The notes under the pieces: generated by a model
Database searches by the model: none
Seen by the model: only the letters and a program-made list of their open reading frames with translations
Told to the model about the DNA's origin: nothing
NCBI GenBank assembly: GCA_007123575.1
Contig: SKKV01000207.1
Location: 1 to 24,890, forward strand
Direction of reading: 5' to 3'
DNA length: 24,890 nt
Source of the DNA: Wenzhouxiangella sp.
GTDB lineage: Bacteria > Pseudomonadota > Gammaproteobacteria > Xanthomonadales > Wenzhouxiangellaceae
Position numbers and translations under genes: made by a program
Shown here: one piece after another, positions 16,514 through 23,906 of the stretch
Numbering within the stretch: the first letter of the stretch is position 1
Layout: every line of letters starts with the position of its first letter

Positions 16514-16532
16514 TGTCAGCGTGATGCTGACA
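16514..16532. repeat. Inverted repeat in the mucD leader
   Basis: TGTCAGC-GTGAT-GCTGACA is a perfect 7-bp inverted repeat with a 5-base centre, 62 bp before the mucD start. It lacks a T tract, so it is more likely an operator or RNA hairpin than a terminator. The 196-bp gap between rseC and mucD holds no recognised sigma-E promoter. Confidence 0.5.
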
Positions 16533-16593
16533 GTGAGCAACACATGAAGTGCTTGGTCAAATCCAATTGGAAAAAAACTGGAGTCTCGTAAAG

Positions 16594-18012
16594 ATGTTCC
16601 GAATTCTGACTGGCAGCATCATGCTGCTTGGACTGCTCCTGCAGCCTCAGGCCTCCCTGGCGCGGGTCGACTTTACCGATCTGGTCGAAGAGTCGATCCC
16701 GGCCGTTGTCAATATAGAAACTGTTCGCTTTGGCTCGCGACCCCAGCCTCGCGGTGAAAGCAGTCAGGATGCGCCCGGCGACATTCCTGACCTGTTTCGC
16801 CGATTTTTTGATGCGCCGTTTGGCGAGGGCAGACCCAGGGGACAACCAGACCGTCGTAGCGGCGGGTCAGGCTTTATTGTCGAGTCCGACGGCCTGATTG
16901 TGACCAACCATCACGTGGTTGAAGACGCCGATGAAATCATCGTCCGCTTGGCTGACCGGCGCGAATTTGAGGCAGAGCTGTTGGGGTCGGATGCGGAAAC
17001 CGATATTGCCGTGCTCCGGATTGAGGCTGGCGGCCTGCCCACATTGCGTCTTGGGGACAGCAAGACCCTGCGTCAGGGTGAATGGGTAATTGCTATCGGC
17101 TCGCCGTTTTCCTTTGAGCAGTCGGTAACTGCCGGCATTGTCAGCGGAACGGGTCGCACCCAGCGTTCGGCCCAGCAGCAATACGTGCCGTTCATTCAGA
17201 CCGATGTGGCCATTAATCGCGGCAACTCCGGTGGGCCGCTGATTCGCACTGACGGGACGGTTGTTGGGGTCAATTCCTGGATCTTGAGCTCGCACGGCGG
17301 CAATATTGGTCTGTCGTTTGCAATTCCGGTTGAGGTGGCGCGCAACTCGGTCGAACAGCTGCTTGAGTTCGGCCGCGTGTCGCGGGGCTACCTCGGGGTG
17401 GGTATTGAAATGATTACCCGTCAGAAGGCCGATGCGTTGAACCTGGACCGGCCAGCCGGCGCGCTGGTCAACCGGGTGGAGCCTGGCAGCCCGGCCGAAG
17501 CCGCCGGTATAGAGGTGGGCGATGTGATTGTGCGCTTCAACGATATGACGGTCGACGTGTTTTCGGACTTGCCGCCGCTAGTTGGAATGGTGCGTCCGGG
17601 CACCGAGGTGGCGGTGGAAATTTCCCGCTGGGGCGAACGCATCGTCATGCAGGTGGAGGTGGCCCAGCGTGAAGAGCAAATGGTCGATACTGACGATGAG
17701 CGCGAGCCCGATGCCGAGCCGAGCAATGCCTTGGGCCTGGCGGTCGAATCGATCGACAGCGAGACCCGCCGCCGGCTTGCCGATCCGCAGGGCGGTGTGT
17801 TGATAACCAACGTGGAAAGCGACAATGCCTATCGCGCCGGCGTGCGTCGGAACCAGGTGATCCTGATGATCAACAACCAGCCGGTCGGGGGAATGGACGA
17901 TTTCCGCCGGATTGTTGAAGGCTTGCCGGCCGACCGAACGGTGGCCTTGCTCCTGCATCGCAGCGATGGCAGCACCACTTTCGTGGCCTATACCCCCGAA
18001 TCACGGGATTGA
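16594..18012 (+). CDS. mucD: Periplasmic serine protease, DegP/MucD (Do) family
   Basis: Degrades and chaperones misfolded envelope proteins. The 472-residue protein has a signal peptide (cleavage after about residue 23, ASLA), a trypsin-like domain and two PDZ domains (about 255-345 and 375-460). The catalytic triad is visible: His107 in VTNHHVV, Asp137 in AETDIAVLRI and Ser212 in GNSGGPL. PDZ1 contains GYLGVGIEM and GSPAEAAGIEVGDVIVRF; PDZ2 has GVLITNVESDNAYRAGVR. I start at ATG 16594, with GGAG 10 bases upstream; a GTG at 16549 would add 15 residues before the signal peptide. Its place after rseC matches mucD in Pseudomonas algU clusters. Confidence 0.95.
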   Translation: MFRILTGSIMLLGLLLQPQASLARVDFTDLVEESIPAVVNIETVRFGSRPQPRGESSQDAPGDIPDLFRRFFDAPFGEGRPRGQPDRRSGGSGFIVESDGLIVTNHHVVEDADEIIVRLADRREFEAELLGSDAETDIAVLRIEAGGLPTLRLGDSKTLRQGEWVIAIGSPFSFEQSVTAGIVSGTGRTQRSAQQQYVPFIQTDVAINRGNSGGPLIRTDGTVVGVNSWILSSHGGNIGLSFAIPVEVARNSVEQLLEFGRVSRGYLGVGIEMITRQKADALNLDRPAGALVNRVEPGSPAEAAGIEVGDVIVRFNDMTVDVFSDLPPLVGMVRPGTEVAVEISRWGERIVMQVEVAQREEQMVDTDDEREPDAEPSNALGLAVESIDSETRRRLADPQGGVLITNVESDNAYRAGVRRNQVILMINNQPVGGMDDFRRIVEGLPADRTVALLLHRSDGSTTFVAYTPESRD

Positions 18013-18017
18013 ATGAC

Positions 18018-18035
18018 GCCGGGCCGCTGCCCGGC
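18018..18035 (+). terminator. GC-rich hairpin after mucD
   Basis: GCCGGGC (18018-18024) and GCCCGGC (18029-18035) form a perfect 7-bp stem with a 4-base loop, 6 bp after the mucD stop. No T tract follows; instead TATAAT begins five bases later. It may be a weak terminator or an mRNA 3' protecting hairpin. Confidence 0.5.
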
Positions 18036-18039
18036 CCGG

Positions 18040-18057
18040 TATAATGTCAAGCTTGAC
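18040..18057 (+). promoter_or_regulatory. TATAAT box joined to a 12-bp palindrome, possible lepA promoter
   Basis: A perfect -10 hexamer TATAAT (18040-18045) is followed at once by the palindrome GTCAAGCTTGAC (18046-18057), which would cover the transcription start. No -35 resembling TTGACA lies 16-18 bp upstream, and the sequence there is the GC-rich hairpin. The palindrome could be an operator. The leader would be about 75 bases. Confidence 0.4.
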
Positions 18058-18064
18058 CTCTGAC

Positions 18065-18096
18065 GGCGCACCTCTCGCAGCTGCGGGACGTGCGCC
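18065..18096 (+). repeat. Structured hairpin in the lepA leader
   Basis: GGCGCAC (18065-18071) pairs with GTGCGCC (18090-18096), and inside it CGCAG (18076-18080) pairs with CTGCG (18081-18085), itself a 10-bp palindrome. The RNA would fold as a long stem with an internal loop ending 29 bases before the lepA ATG. Confidence 0.45.
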
Positions 18097-18097
18097 G

Positions 18098-18131
18098 GTG
18101 TGCCCGAATGACCCCGTGTGCCTGAATGACC
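18098..18131 (+). repeat. Tandem 18-bp-period duplication at the lepA start
   Basis: Copies at 18098-18113 and 18116-18131 (GTGTGCCYGAATGACC) agree at 15 of 16 positions. Each contains an ATG: the second is the lepA start (18126), the first (18108) opens a five-codon frame MTPCA whose TGA (18123-18125) abuts the lepA ATG in the same frame. Confidence 0.75.
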
Positions 18132-19931
18132 AATACGCGCAGAATCCGCAACTTTTCCATTATCGCCCATGTCGATCACGGCAAATCCACGCTTGCAGAT
18201 CGCTTTATCCAGGTGTGTGGGGGGTTGACTGACCGCGAAATGGCCGCCCAGGTGCTTGACTCGATGGACATCGAGCGCGAACGCGGCATCACTATCAAGG
18301 CGCAGAGCGTTACCCTGAACTACACCGCCGAGGACGGAGAGACCTACCAGCTCAACTTCATCGATACCCCGGGCCACGTCGATTTTTCCTACGAGGTCTC
18401 CCGATCACTGGCGGCTTGTGAAGGCGCGCTGCTGGTGGTCGATGCCGCTCAGGGTGTCGAGGCGCAAAGCGTGGCCAATTGCTACACCGCCGTTGAGCAG
18501 GGTCTTGAGGTAATCCCCGTGATCAACAAGATTGATCTTCCGGCCGCCGATCCGGAACGGGTCAAACACCAGATCGAAGACATCATTGGTATTGACGCTA
18601 ACGATGCGCTGCTGGTTAGTGCCAAGACTGGTGATGGCATCCGGGAGGTGCTGGAAGCCCTGGTCAAGCGCATTCCGCCGCCGGAGGAAGCCGAAGATGG
18701 GCCGTTGCAGGCCTTGATCGTCGACTCCTGGTTCGACAATTACCTGGGCGTTAACTCCCTGGTCAGGATCAAGCGGGGACGCTTGAACAAGGGCGACAAG
18801 ATTCGGGTGATGTCCAGCGGTGAGGAGCACGATGCCGATCAGGTCGGCATCTTCACCCCGAAACGGACTCAAACTGCCTGTCTGGGCTGTGGGCAGGTAG
18901 GCTTTATTGCTGCTGGCATCAAGGAAGTACACGGTGCGCCGGTCGGCGACACCATTACCCACGCCCGGCAGCCGGCAGATAAACCGTTGCCCGGCTTCAA
19001 ACCCCTGCAGCCGCGCGTATTCGCGGGTATTTTTCCGGTCGATAGCAGCGATTATCCGGACCTGCGCGAGGCCCTGGACAAGCTTCAGCTCAACGATTCT
19101 GCGCTGCAGTTCGAACCAGAAACTTCGGTGGCACTGGGCTTCGGGTTCCGCTGCGGTTTCCTCGGCATGTTGCATATGGAAATCGTCCAGGAGCGGCTTG
19201 AGCGCGAGTATGACCTGGATCTGATCACCACGGCACCTACCGTGATCTACGAGCTGGCCCTGACCGACGGCGAGATTCGGACCCTGGACAACCCGGCCAG
19301 CCTGCCGCCAGTCAACAAGATCGCCGAGATTCGCGAGCCCATCATCCTGGCCAACATCCTGGTTCCTCAAGACTATGTCGGTGCAGTCATCGGCCTGTGC
19401 GAGGAAAAGCGCGGGGCGCAAAAGGACATGCGATTCCTTGGTGGGCAGGTGCAGCTTAGCTACGAGTTGCCGCTATCAGAGGTGGTCATGGACTTCTTTG
19501 ACCGGCTGAAGTCCTGCTCGCGGGGCTTTGCTTCTTTCGAGTATGATTTTGTCCGGCACCAGGCCGGGCCGTTTGTTCGACTCGATCTGATGATCAATGG
19601 TGAAAAAGTGGACGCGTTGAGCACCATCGTCCACCGTCAGTTTGCCGAGCGACGCGGGCGCGATCTGGCCGAGCGGATGCGCGAGCTGCTGCCGCGCCAA
19701 ATGTTTGATATTGCCATTCAAGCGGCGATCGGTGGACATATCATCGCGCGTTCAACGGTAAAGGCATATCGCAAAAACGTGACCGCTAAATGCTACGGTG
19801 GCGATATCACCCGAAAACGCAAGCTGCTGGAAAAACAGAAGGCTGGGAAGCGTCGCATGAAGCAGGTTGGCAGCGTCGAAATCCCTCAGGAGGCCTTTCT
19901 GGCGGTGCTCAGAAACGATAATAATAAGTGA
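18126..19931 (+). CDS. lepA: Elongation factor 4 (LepA), ribosome-associated GTPase
   Basis: A translational GTPase acting on the ribosome, proposed to back-translocate or to aid initiation and assembly. The 601 residues match the family (E. coli 599). The G1 motif AHVDHGKS is at 14-21, DTPGH at 80-84 and NKID at 134-137, followed by GFRCGFLGMLHMEI in the EF-G-like domain and the LepA-specific C-terminal domain (TVKAYRKNVTAKCYGGDITR and KRKLLEKQKAGKRRMK). The ATG at 18126 has no good Shine-Dalgarno; it lies within a tandem duplication that makes a tiny in-frame leader ORF ending directly at it. A TATAAT box, palindrome and hairpin lie upstream. lepB starts 8 bases after its stop. Confidence 0.97.
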   Translation: MTNTRRIRNFSIIAHVDHGKSTLADRFIQVCGGLTDREMAAQVLDSMDIERERGITIKAQSVTLNYTAEDGETYQLNFIDTPGHVDFSYEVSRSLAACEGALLVVDAAQGVEAQSVANCYTAVEQGLEVIPVINKIDLPAADPERVKHQIEDIIGIDANDALLVSAKTGDGIREVLEALVKRIPPPEEAEDGPLQALIVDSWFDNYLGVNSLVRIKRGRLNKGDKIRVMSSGEEHDADQVGIFTPKRTQTACLGCGQVGFIAAGIKEVHGAPVGDTITHARQPADKPLPGFKPLQPRVFAGIFPVDSSDYPDLREALDKLQLNDSALQFEPETSVALGFGFRCGFLGMLHMEIVQERLEREYDLDLITTAPTVIYELALTDGEIRTLDNPASLPPVNKIAEIREPIILANILVPQDYVGAVIGLCEEKRGAQKDMRFLGGQVQLSYELPLSEVVMDFFDRLKSCSRGFASFEYDFVRHQAGPFVRLDLMINGEKVDALSTIVHRQFAERRGRDLAERMRELLPRQMFDIAIQAAIGGHIIARSTVKAYRKNVTAKCYGGDITRKRKLLEKQKAGKRRMKQVGSVEIPQEAFLAVLRNDNNK

Positions 19932-19939
19932 GACTTTAA

Positions 19940-20719
19940 GTGGACTACGCCCTGATTCTGACCGCTTTGACGCTGGCCTGCGGATTGCTGTGGCTGGCCG
20001 ACAGGCTGCGCCGCCGTCGCAGTCAAGGGGCAGAGCCCGACAGTGCTGTTGGAAAGACCGTTGAGCTGTTCGGCTCACTGTTTCCAGTGCTGCTGCTGGT
20101 TTTGATAATTCGATCATTTATTTTTGAGCCGTTCAAGATTCCCTCCGGCTCCATGATTCCGACTTTGCTGATCGGCGACTTCATCGTAGTCAACAAGTTT
20201 TCTTACGGTTTGCGCCTGCCAGTCACCAATCGGCGCATTGTCAGTCTGGGTAGTCCCGAGCGGGGAGACGTCATGGTATTTCGCTACCCCGAAGACGAGC
20301 GGATTAACTACATCAAGCGAGTGGTGGGCATTCCTGGCGATACCGTGACTTATCGCAACAAGGTCTTGTTTGTCAACGGCGAACCCATCGTTCAGGATTT
20401 TGAAGGGAACTGGGAGGGGGAGGGCCGTAACCGCAATCTGCCGGGGCGGAGACCGCAGCTTCGCCTCGAGCATCTCGCCGACGAGCCCCATACGATCTTG
20501 GTCCATCCTGATCAGCCGGTGCGCTCTACGCGGACCTGGATAGTGCCGGAGGGACACTACTTCGTGCTCGGCGATAATCGAGATCACTCGCTGGATTCCC
20601 GCGGTTGGGGTTTCGTGCCCGAGGCGAACCTGGTGGGTCGTGCCACCCGAATCTGGATGCACTGGGATTGCAGCCGCGGTTGCGTTGTTTTCAGCCGGAT
20701 CGGTGATAAGATTAATTAG
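19940..20719 (+). CDS. lepB: Signal peptidase I
   Basis: Inner-membrane serine protease that removes Sec and Tat signal peptides on the periplasmic face. It has two N-terminal membrane segments (about 2-20 and 45-62). Box B, SGSMIPTLLIGDFIVVNK, carries the nucleophile Ser71, and INYIKRVVGIPGD carries the general base Lys126. HYFVLGDNRDHSLDSRGWG is the conserved box E near residue 210. At 259 residues it is shorter than E. coli LepB (324). Translation starts at GTG 19940, eight bases after lepA; the usual lepA-lepB pairing supports it. Confidence 0.96.
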   Translation: MDYALILTALTLACGLLWLADRLRRRRSQGAEPDSAVGKTVELFGSLFPVLLLVLIIRSFIFEPFKIPSGSMIPTLLIGDFIVVNKFSYGLRLPVTNRRIVSLGSPERGDVMVFRYPEDERINYIKRVVGIPGDTVTYRNKVLFVNGEPIVQDFEGNWEGEGRNRNLPGRRPQLRLEHLADEPHTILVHPDQPVRSTRTWIVPEGHYFVLGDNRDHSLDSRGWGFVPEANLVGRATRIWMHWDCSRGCVVFSRIGDKIN

Positions 20720-20739
20720 CGTACCCCATGGGTACACTA
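20717..20739 (+). repeat. Inverted repeat overlapping the lepB stop
   Basis: TAG-C-GTACCC and GGGTAC-A-CTA form a 10-bp stem with one C-A mismatch and a 3-base centre. It starts at the lepB stop codon and lies 64 bp before the DUF4845 gene. No T tract follows. It may be an RNA processing or stabilising hairpin. Confidence 0.5.
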
Positions 20740-20802
20740 GCGCAAGTCGGGTCTGGACGGTGGGCCGGCTGAACCAGCCATTGGCAACAAGAGGGAATGC
20801 AC

Positions 20803-21171
20803 ATGACGGCGATTGCACGCCAGCAAGGCCTGAGCCTGATTGGGTTCATTTTCTTGCTGATCTTGATCCTGTTTGCGGTTTATATTGGCATCAAACTCGT
20901 TCCGATCTACCTGAACCACTTTTCAGTGGTCAGCGAAATGAGAGCGGTAGCATCGGAGCCTGGATCGGCGAACCTGCCGCCCAGCACGATTAGACGAAAC
21001 CTGATGACCCGGCTGCAGATCAGCTACGTTGACAATGTGCGCGCCGAGAATATCAGTATTGAACGCGGTAGCCCCCCGCAGCTTGTTGTCGAATACCAGG
21101 TCGAAGAGCACTTGATCGGTAATATCGACGTGGTGGTCAAGTTCAGACGTGCCGAATCGCTCCGAAATTAG
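20803..21171 (+). CDS. DUF4845 single-pass membrane protein
   Basis: A 122-residue protein of unknown function. Its N-terminus, QQGLSLIGFIFLLILILFAV, looks like a type IV pilin-style or simple anchor segment, followed by YIGIKLVPIYLNHFSVVSEM and a small soluble domain. This matches the DUF4845 family, which sits between lepB and rnc in many gamma- and betaproteobacteria. Two ATGs are available; 20803 has AGGG 7 bases upstream, whereas 20797 would overlap that site, so I choose 20803. Its 3' end overlaps the rnc start by 23 bases, suggesting coupling to RNase III. Confidence 0.85.
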   Translation: MTAIARQQGLSLIGFIFLLILILFAVYIGIKLVPIYLNHFSVVSEMRAVASEPGSANLPPSTIRRNLMTRLQISYVDNVRAENISIERGSPPQLVVEYQVEEHLIGNIDVVVKFRRAESLRN

Positions 21172-21859
21172 TCAGAAGGATCAACTGTCCGGTATCGATT
21201 ACCGGTTTCGTGACGCTGACTTACTGGTTCGGGCGCTAACGCATCGAAGTTGCGGCAGTGGCCACTACGAGCGATTGGAATTTCTCGGTGACAGCCTGCT
21301 CAATTTCGTGACTGCCGAAATGCTCTATGAACGGCGTCCGCATGCCACTGAAGGCGACTTGTCGCGTTTGCGGTCGCGCCTGGTTCGAGACGCGACACTG
21401 GCCGAAATTGCTGCCGAACTGAATCTTGGCGATCATTTGCGGTTGGGGCAGGGTGAAATGAAGGCCGGTGGCTTTATGCGCGAGTCCATTCTGGCCGATG
21501 TGCTGGAGGCAGTCATCGGGGCAGTTTACCTGGACGGCGGCTTTGACGCGGCACGGGGAGTAGTTCGGAGCCTGCTGGAGCAGCGCGAGCGCGAACTTCC
21601 CACAGCCGAGCGCTTGAAAGATCCGAAAACTCGCCTCCAGGAGCTGCTGCAAGGTGCCGGCCACGAGCTACCGGAGTACCGCGTGGTATCGGAAAGCGGA
21701 GCCGACCATCTCAAGTCGTTTCTGGTTGAGTGTGCCGTCGGGGCGCTTCTGCCATCGGTGACGGCGGAGGCCAGCAGTCGGCGCAAGGCAGAGCAAGCAG
21801 CAGCGCGGATCATGCACAAGCGATTGCTGGAGCAAATGAGCGAAGGTAATCAATCATGA
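21149..21859 (+). CDS. rnc: Ribonuclease III
   Basis: Cuts double-stranded RNA in rRNA processing and mRNA turnover. In 236 residues it has the signature ERLEFLGDSLLNFV with Glu44 and Asp48, and ESILADVLEAVIG with Asp117 and Glu120, the four acidic metal ligands. The dsRNA-binding domain follows from about residue 158 (DPKTRLQELLQG to SSRRKAEQAAARIM). The GTG start at 21149 overlaps the DUF4845 gene; the family core begins near residue 13 (LSGIDYRF), so the start is reasonable, though not certain. The stop overlaps era as ATGA. Confidence 0.96.
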   Translation: MPNRSEISQKDQLSGIDYRFRDADLLVRALTHRSCGSGHYERLEFLGDSLLNFVTAEMLYERRPHATEGDLSRLRSRLVRDATLAEIAAELNLGDHLRLGQGEMKAGGFMRESILADVLEAVIGAVYLDGGFDAARGVVRSLLEQRERELPTAERLKDPKTRLQELLQGAGHELPEYRVVSESGADHLKSFLVECAVGALLPSVTAEASSRRKAEQAAARIMHKRLLEQMSEGNQS

Positions 21860-22746
21860 CCGACAAACGATTTGGCCACGTGGCCTTGATGGGCCGGCCC
21901 AACGTCGGCAAGTCCACCTTGCTCAATGCGCTGGTCGGTGAGCACCTGGCGATTGTCACCCACAAACCGCAAACCACTCGCCATCGAATCCTTGGCGTGC
22001 TCACCGAAGATCGCGGCCAAGTAGCGTTTGTCGACACGCCGGGACTACATCGCCGTCGTGACCATGCCTTGAACCGGCGCCTGAACCGTATTGCCGCCGA
22101 TACGTGCGGCAGCGTCGACCTGGTCGTGTTGGTGATTGACGCTAATCGCCAGACCGAAGAAGACAGCCTGGCCCTGGAACAGGCGCGCAGTCACGACGGC
22201 CCCGCGATTCTCGCGTTCAACAAGATCGACCTGCTCAAGGACCGGGCCGGTTTGCTGGAGCTGACAGAGCAATTCACCGGTCAGGCCAGCTTCGATGCCG
22301 TTGTCTACCTGTCGGCGGAAAAACAGCAGGGCTTGGAAGACCTGCTTGCCGAGGTGTTTCGATTGCTCCCGGAAGGCGAGGCGCAGTACCCCGAAGATTT
22401 GTTCACTGATCGCTCGGAACGCTTCCTGGTCGCCGAGCTTGTGCGAGAGCAGCTGATGCTGCAGCTGCACCAGGAAATACCCTATGGATTGACGGTAATG
22501 ATCGAGCGCTTCGAGAGACAGCCACGCCGGATCGAGATTGGTGCGCTGATTGTGGTGGCCGAGAATCGTCACAAGGGGATGGTGATTGGCCGTCAGGGCC
22601 AGGTACTCAAGCGGGTTGGCTCGAGAGCACGCAGGGCGGCTGCCGAACTGCTGGGCATGCCTGTGCACCTGGAGCTTCATGTCAAGACCCGCAGCGGCTG
22701 GATGGATGACGAGGGCTCGCTTGACGAGTTGGGATATGCTCGGTGA
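21856..22746 (+). CDS. era: GTPase Era
   Basis: A GTPase that binds the 3' end of 16S rRNA and checks 30S maturation. The 296 residues match E. coli Era (301). GTPase motifs are GRPNVGKS at 13-20, DTPG at 60-63 and NKID at 122-125. The C-terminal KH domain contains GMVIGRQGQVLKRVGSRARR. The ATG overlaps the rnc stop as ATGA (4 bp), the classical coupled rnc-era pair. A tandem 10-bp repeat follows at its 3' end. Confidence 0.97.
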   Translation: MTDKRFGHVALMGRPNVGKSTLLNALVGEHLAIVTHKPQTTRHRILGVLTEDRGQVAFVDTPGLHRRRDHALNRRLNRIAADTCGSVDLVVLVIDANRQTEEDSLALEQARSHDGPAILAFNKIDLLKDRAGLLELTEQFTGQASFDAVVYLSAEKQQGLEDLLAEVFRLLPEGEAQYPEDLFTDRSERFLVAELVREQLMLQLHQEIPYGLTVMIERFERQPRRIEIGALIVVAENRHKGMVIGRQGQVLKRVGSRARRAAAELLGMPVHLELHVKTRSGWMDDEGSLDELGYAR

Positions 22747-22760
22747 GCCACGGTGAGCCG
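22741..22760 (+). repeat. Tandem 10-bp repeat at the era-recO junction
   Basis: CGGTGAGCCA and CGGTGAGCCG are direct copies, 9 of 10 identical. The first contains the era stop TGA (22744-22746), overlapped by a GTG; the second supplies the recO GTG at 22753. Confidence 0.7.
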
Positions 22761-23445
22761 GGTCGATTTGCACCCTGGGTGGGTGCTGCACCGGCGTCCC
22801 TGGCGCGAATCCAGTCTGCTGATTGAACTGCTAACCCCGGAATTCGGGCGTCTGGCCCTGGTGGCCCGCGGCGCCCGGGGTGCCCGCTCGCCCTGGCGCG
22901 GCCTGGCCGAACCGTTTATCCCGCTTCAAGCCAGCTGGTCGCGACGTGGCGAAATGGGCACGCTCACTGCCCTCGAACCGATCGGCGATTCGACCCGGCT
23001 GGCCGGTCGGTCACTGTGGTGCGGCTTGTATGCCAATGAGCTGGTGATTCGGCTGACGGCCAGAGACGATCCATCACCCGAGCTATTCACCCTATACGGC
23101 AGGTTGATGCTGCAACTGACTGATCCTGATGGCTTGAGCGTGGCGCTGCGTCGGTTCGAACTGGGCTTGCTGGACTTGCTCGGCGTTATGCCGGACCTGT
23201 CACGGGACGCCGGTTCGGGGCAGGCTGTAGCGCCCGAGAGGATTTATCGGTTTGACCCGGATCTGGGTGCGGTGCCGGCAACTGACCGTGCCGGCCAGGT
23301 GTTTGAAGGACAAATGCTGCTGGATTTAGCGCAGGGAAAGATCGTTGATGCCGAAATGGCCGCTCGGGCCAGGCCATTGACGCGCCTTTTGATCGACCGG
23401 CAACTCGGTGGCCAGGCCCTTAATACGCGCCGCTTGTTCAACTGA
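22753..23445 (+). CDS. recO: DNA repair protein RecO
   Basis: Helps RecR and RecF load RecA on SSB-coated DNA and anneals strands. The 230-residue protein shows the N-terminal OB-fold pattern (GWVLHRRPWRESSLLIELLT, FGRLALVARGARG), then LQASWSRRGEMGTLTALEP and the helical domain with ANELVIRLTARDDPSPELF and RRFELGLLDLLGVMPDLS. It lacks the four-cysteine zinc site seen in some RecO proteins. GTG at 22753 follows the era stop by 6 bp. The gene order era-recO is standard. A hairpin overlaps its stop codon. Confidence 0.93.
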   Translation: MSRVDLHPGWVLHRRPWRESSLLIELLTPEFGRLALVARGARGARSPWRGLAEPFIPLQASWSRRGEMGTLTALEPIGDSTRLAGRSLWCGLYANELVIRLTARDDPSPELFTLYGRLMLQLTDPDGLSVALRRFELGLLDLLGVMPDLSRDAGSGQAVAPERIYRFDPDLGAVPATDRAGQVFEGQMLLDLAQGKIVDAEMAARARPLTRLLIDRQLGGQALNTRRLFN

Positions 23446-23453
23446 ACAAGCGG
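23430..23453. terminator. Bidirectional hairpin between recO and the converging small gene
   Basis: CCGCTTGTTC (23430-23439) pairs perfectly with GAACAAGCGG (23444-23453) around a 4-base loop. It overlaps the recO stop (23443-23445) and ends 14 bp before the converging gene's stop. T tracts are weak on both sides. Confidence 0.65.
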
Positions 23454-23467
23454 CCGTTATTGTGCTG

Positions 23468-23806
23468 TCAGGACTCGTTCGAATCCTGCTGGAGGTTTTC
23501 AACCTGCTGGAAGCGGCTGGGGCCTTCAAAGCGGTCGCGGAACAGGAAATCCGACAGCTCTTCAAGGCTCATGCCCCAGAAGCCGCCGGTAAGCTGCCAG
23601 CCGCCGCCGGACAGGGCGCGTGCTTCGGTGGCTTCCCACTGCCCGATGGTGCCGGACAGGGTCCAATCACCCCCCGTGGCGTTAATGCCTCCACCGGAAG
23701 CAATGCTCCACTGCTTGATTTCGAATTCGGCACTGGCCGCGCTGGCAAGGGCCAGCAGCAGGGTCAGTAGCGCGCTGGTCAGGATCAAACGATAGATGGA
23801 CTTCAT
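23468..23806 (-). CDS. Small secreted protein with Gly-Gly/Trp repeat and FRDRFE tail
   Basis: A 112-residue protein of unknown function. A clear signal peptide covers residues 1-26 (LLLALASAASA cleavage). The mature part starts FEIKQWSIASGGGINATGGD and has two similar units, roughly GGDWTLSGTIGQ and GGGWQLTGGFWG, rich in Gly, Trp and Ser. I recall this pattern, 'GGG..SGG.y.LsGTiGQ...LsGG.y.l.GGFW', from secreted proteins of several bacteria. It is followed by SLEELSDFLFRDRFE, similar to the 'D-x-IF-x-D-x-FE' ends common in Xanthomonadales secreted proteins. The last 18 residues are polar. ATG at 23806 has GGAG at good spacing and a consensus promoter, so it is a real gene. It converges on recO. 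Confidence 0.8.
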   Translation of the reverse strand: MKSIYRLILTSALLTLLLALASAASAEFEIKQWSIASGGGINATGGDWTLSGTIGQWEATEARALSGGGWQLTGGFWGMSLEELSDFLFRDRFEGPSRFQQVENLQQDSNES

Positions 23807-23833
23807 GCTGAATCTCCGACTTCTATAGTCTTG

Positions 23834-23863
23834 ATTATAGGCTTGTCATTAGTAAACACGCAA
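23834..23863 (-). promoter_or_regulatory. Sigma-70 type promoter of the small secreted protein gene
   Basis: On the minus strand TTGCGT (23863-23858) and TATAAT (23839-23834) are separated by 18 bases. The -10 is perfect. Transcription would start about 20 bases before the ATG at 23806. The -35 overlaps the hairpin at 23859-23880. Confidence 0.6.
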
Positions 23864-23880
23864 AGCGGGGCCGTTTTGCG
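23859..23880 (-). terminator. Possible terminator of the ferredoxin-NADP reductase gene
   Basis: CGCAAA (23859-23864) and TTTGCG (23875-23880) pair, with CGG and CCG pairing inside them. On the minus strand one A-C mismatch interrupts the stem, and TGTTTACT follows. It lies 26 bp beyond the stop at 23907. Confidence 0.45.
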
Positions 23881-23906
23881 CCACCTAAGGGTCTGCCGTA
23901 TCCTGA

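Noticed and set aside
18405..19421. 338-codon minus-strand frame inside lepA
   Set aside because: lepA is complete with all GTPase motifs, so this is codon-bias shadow.
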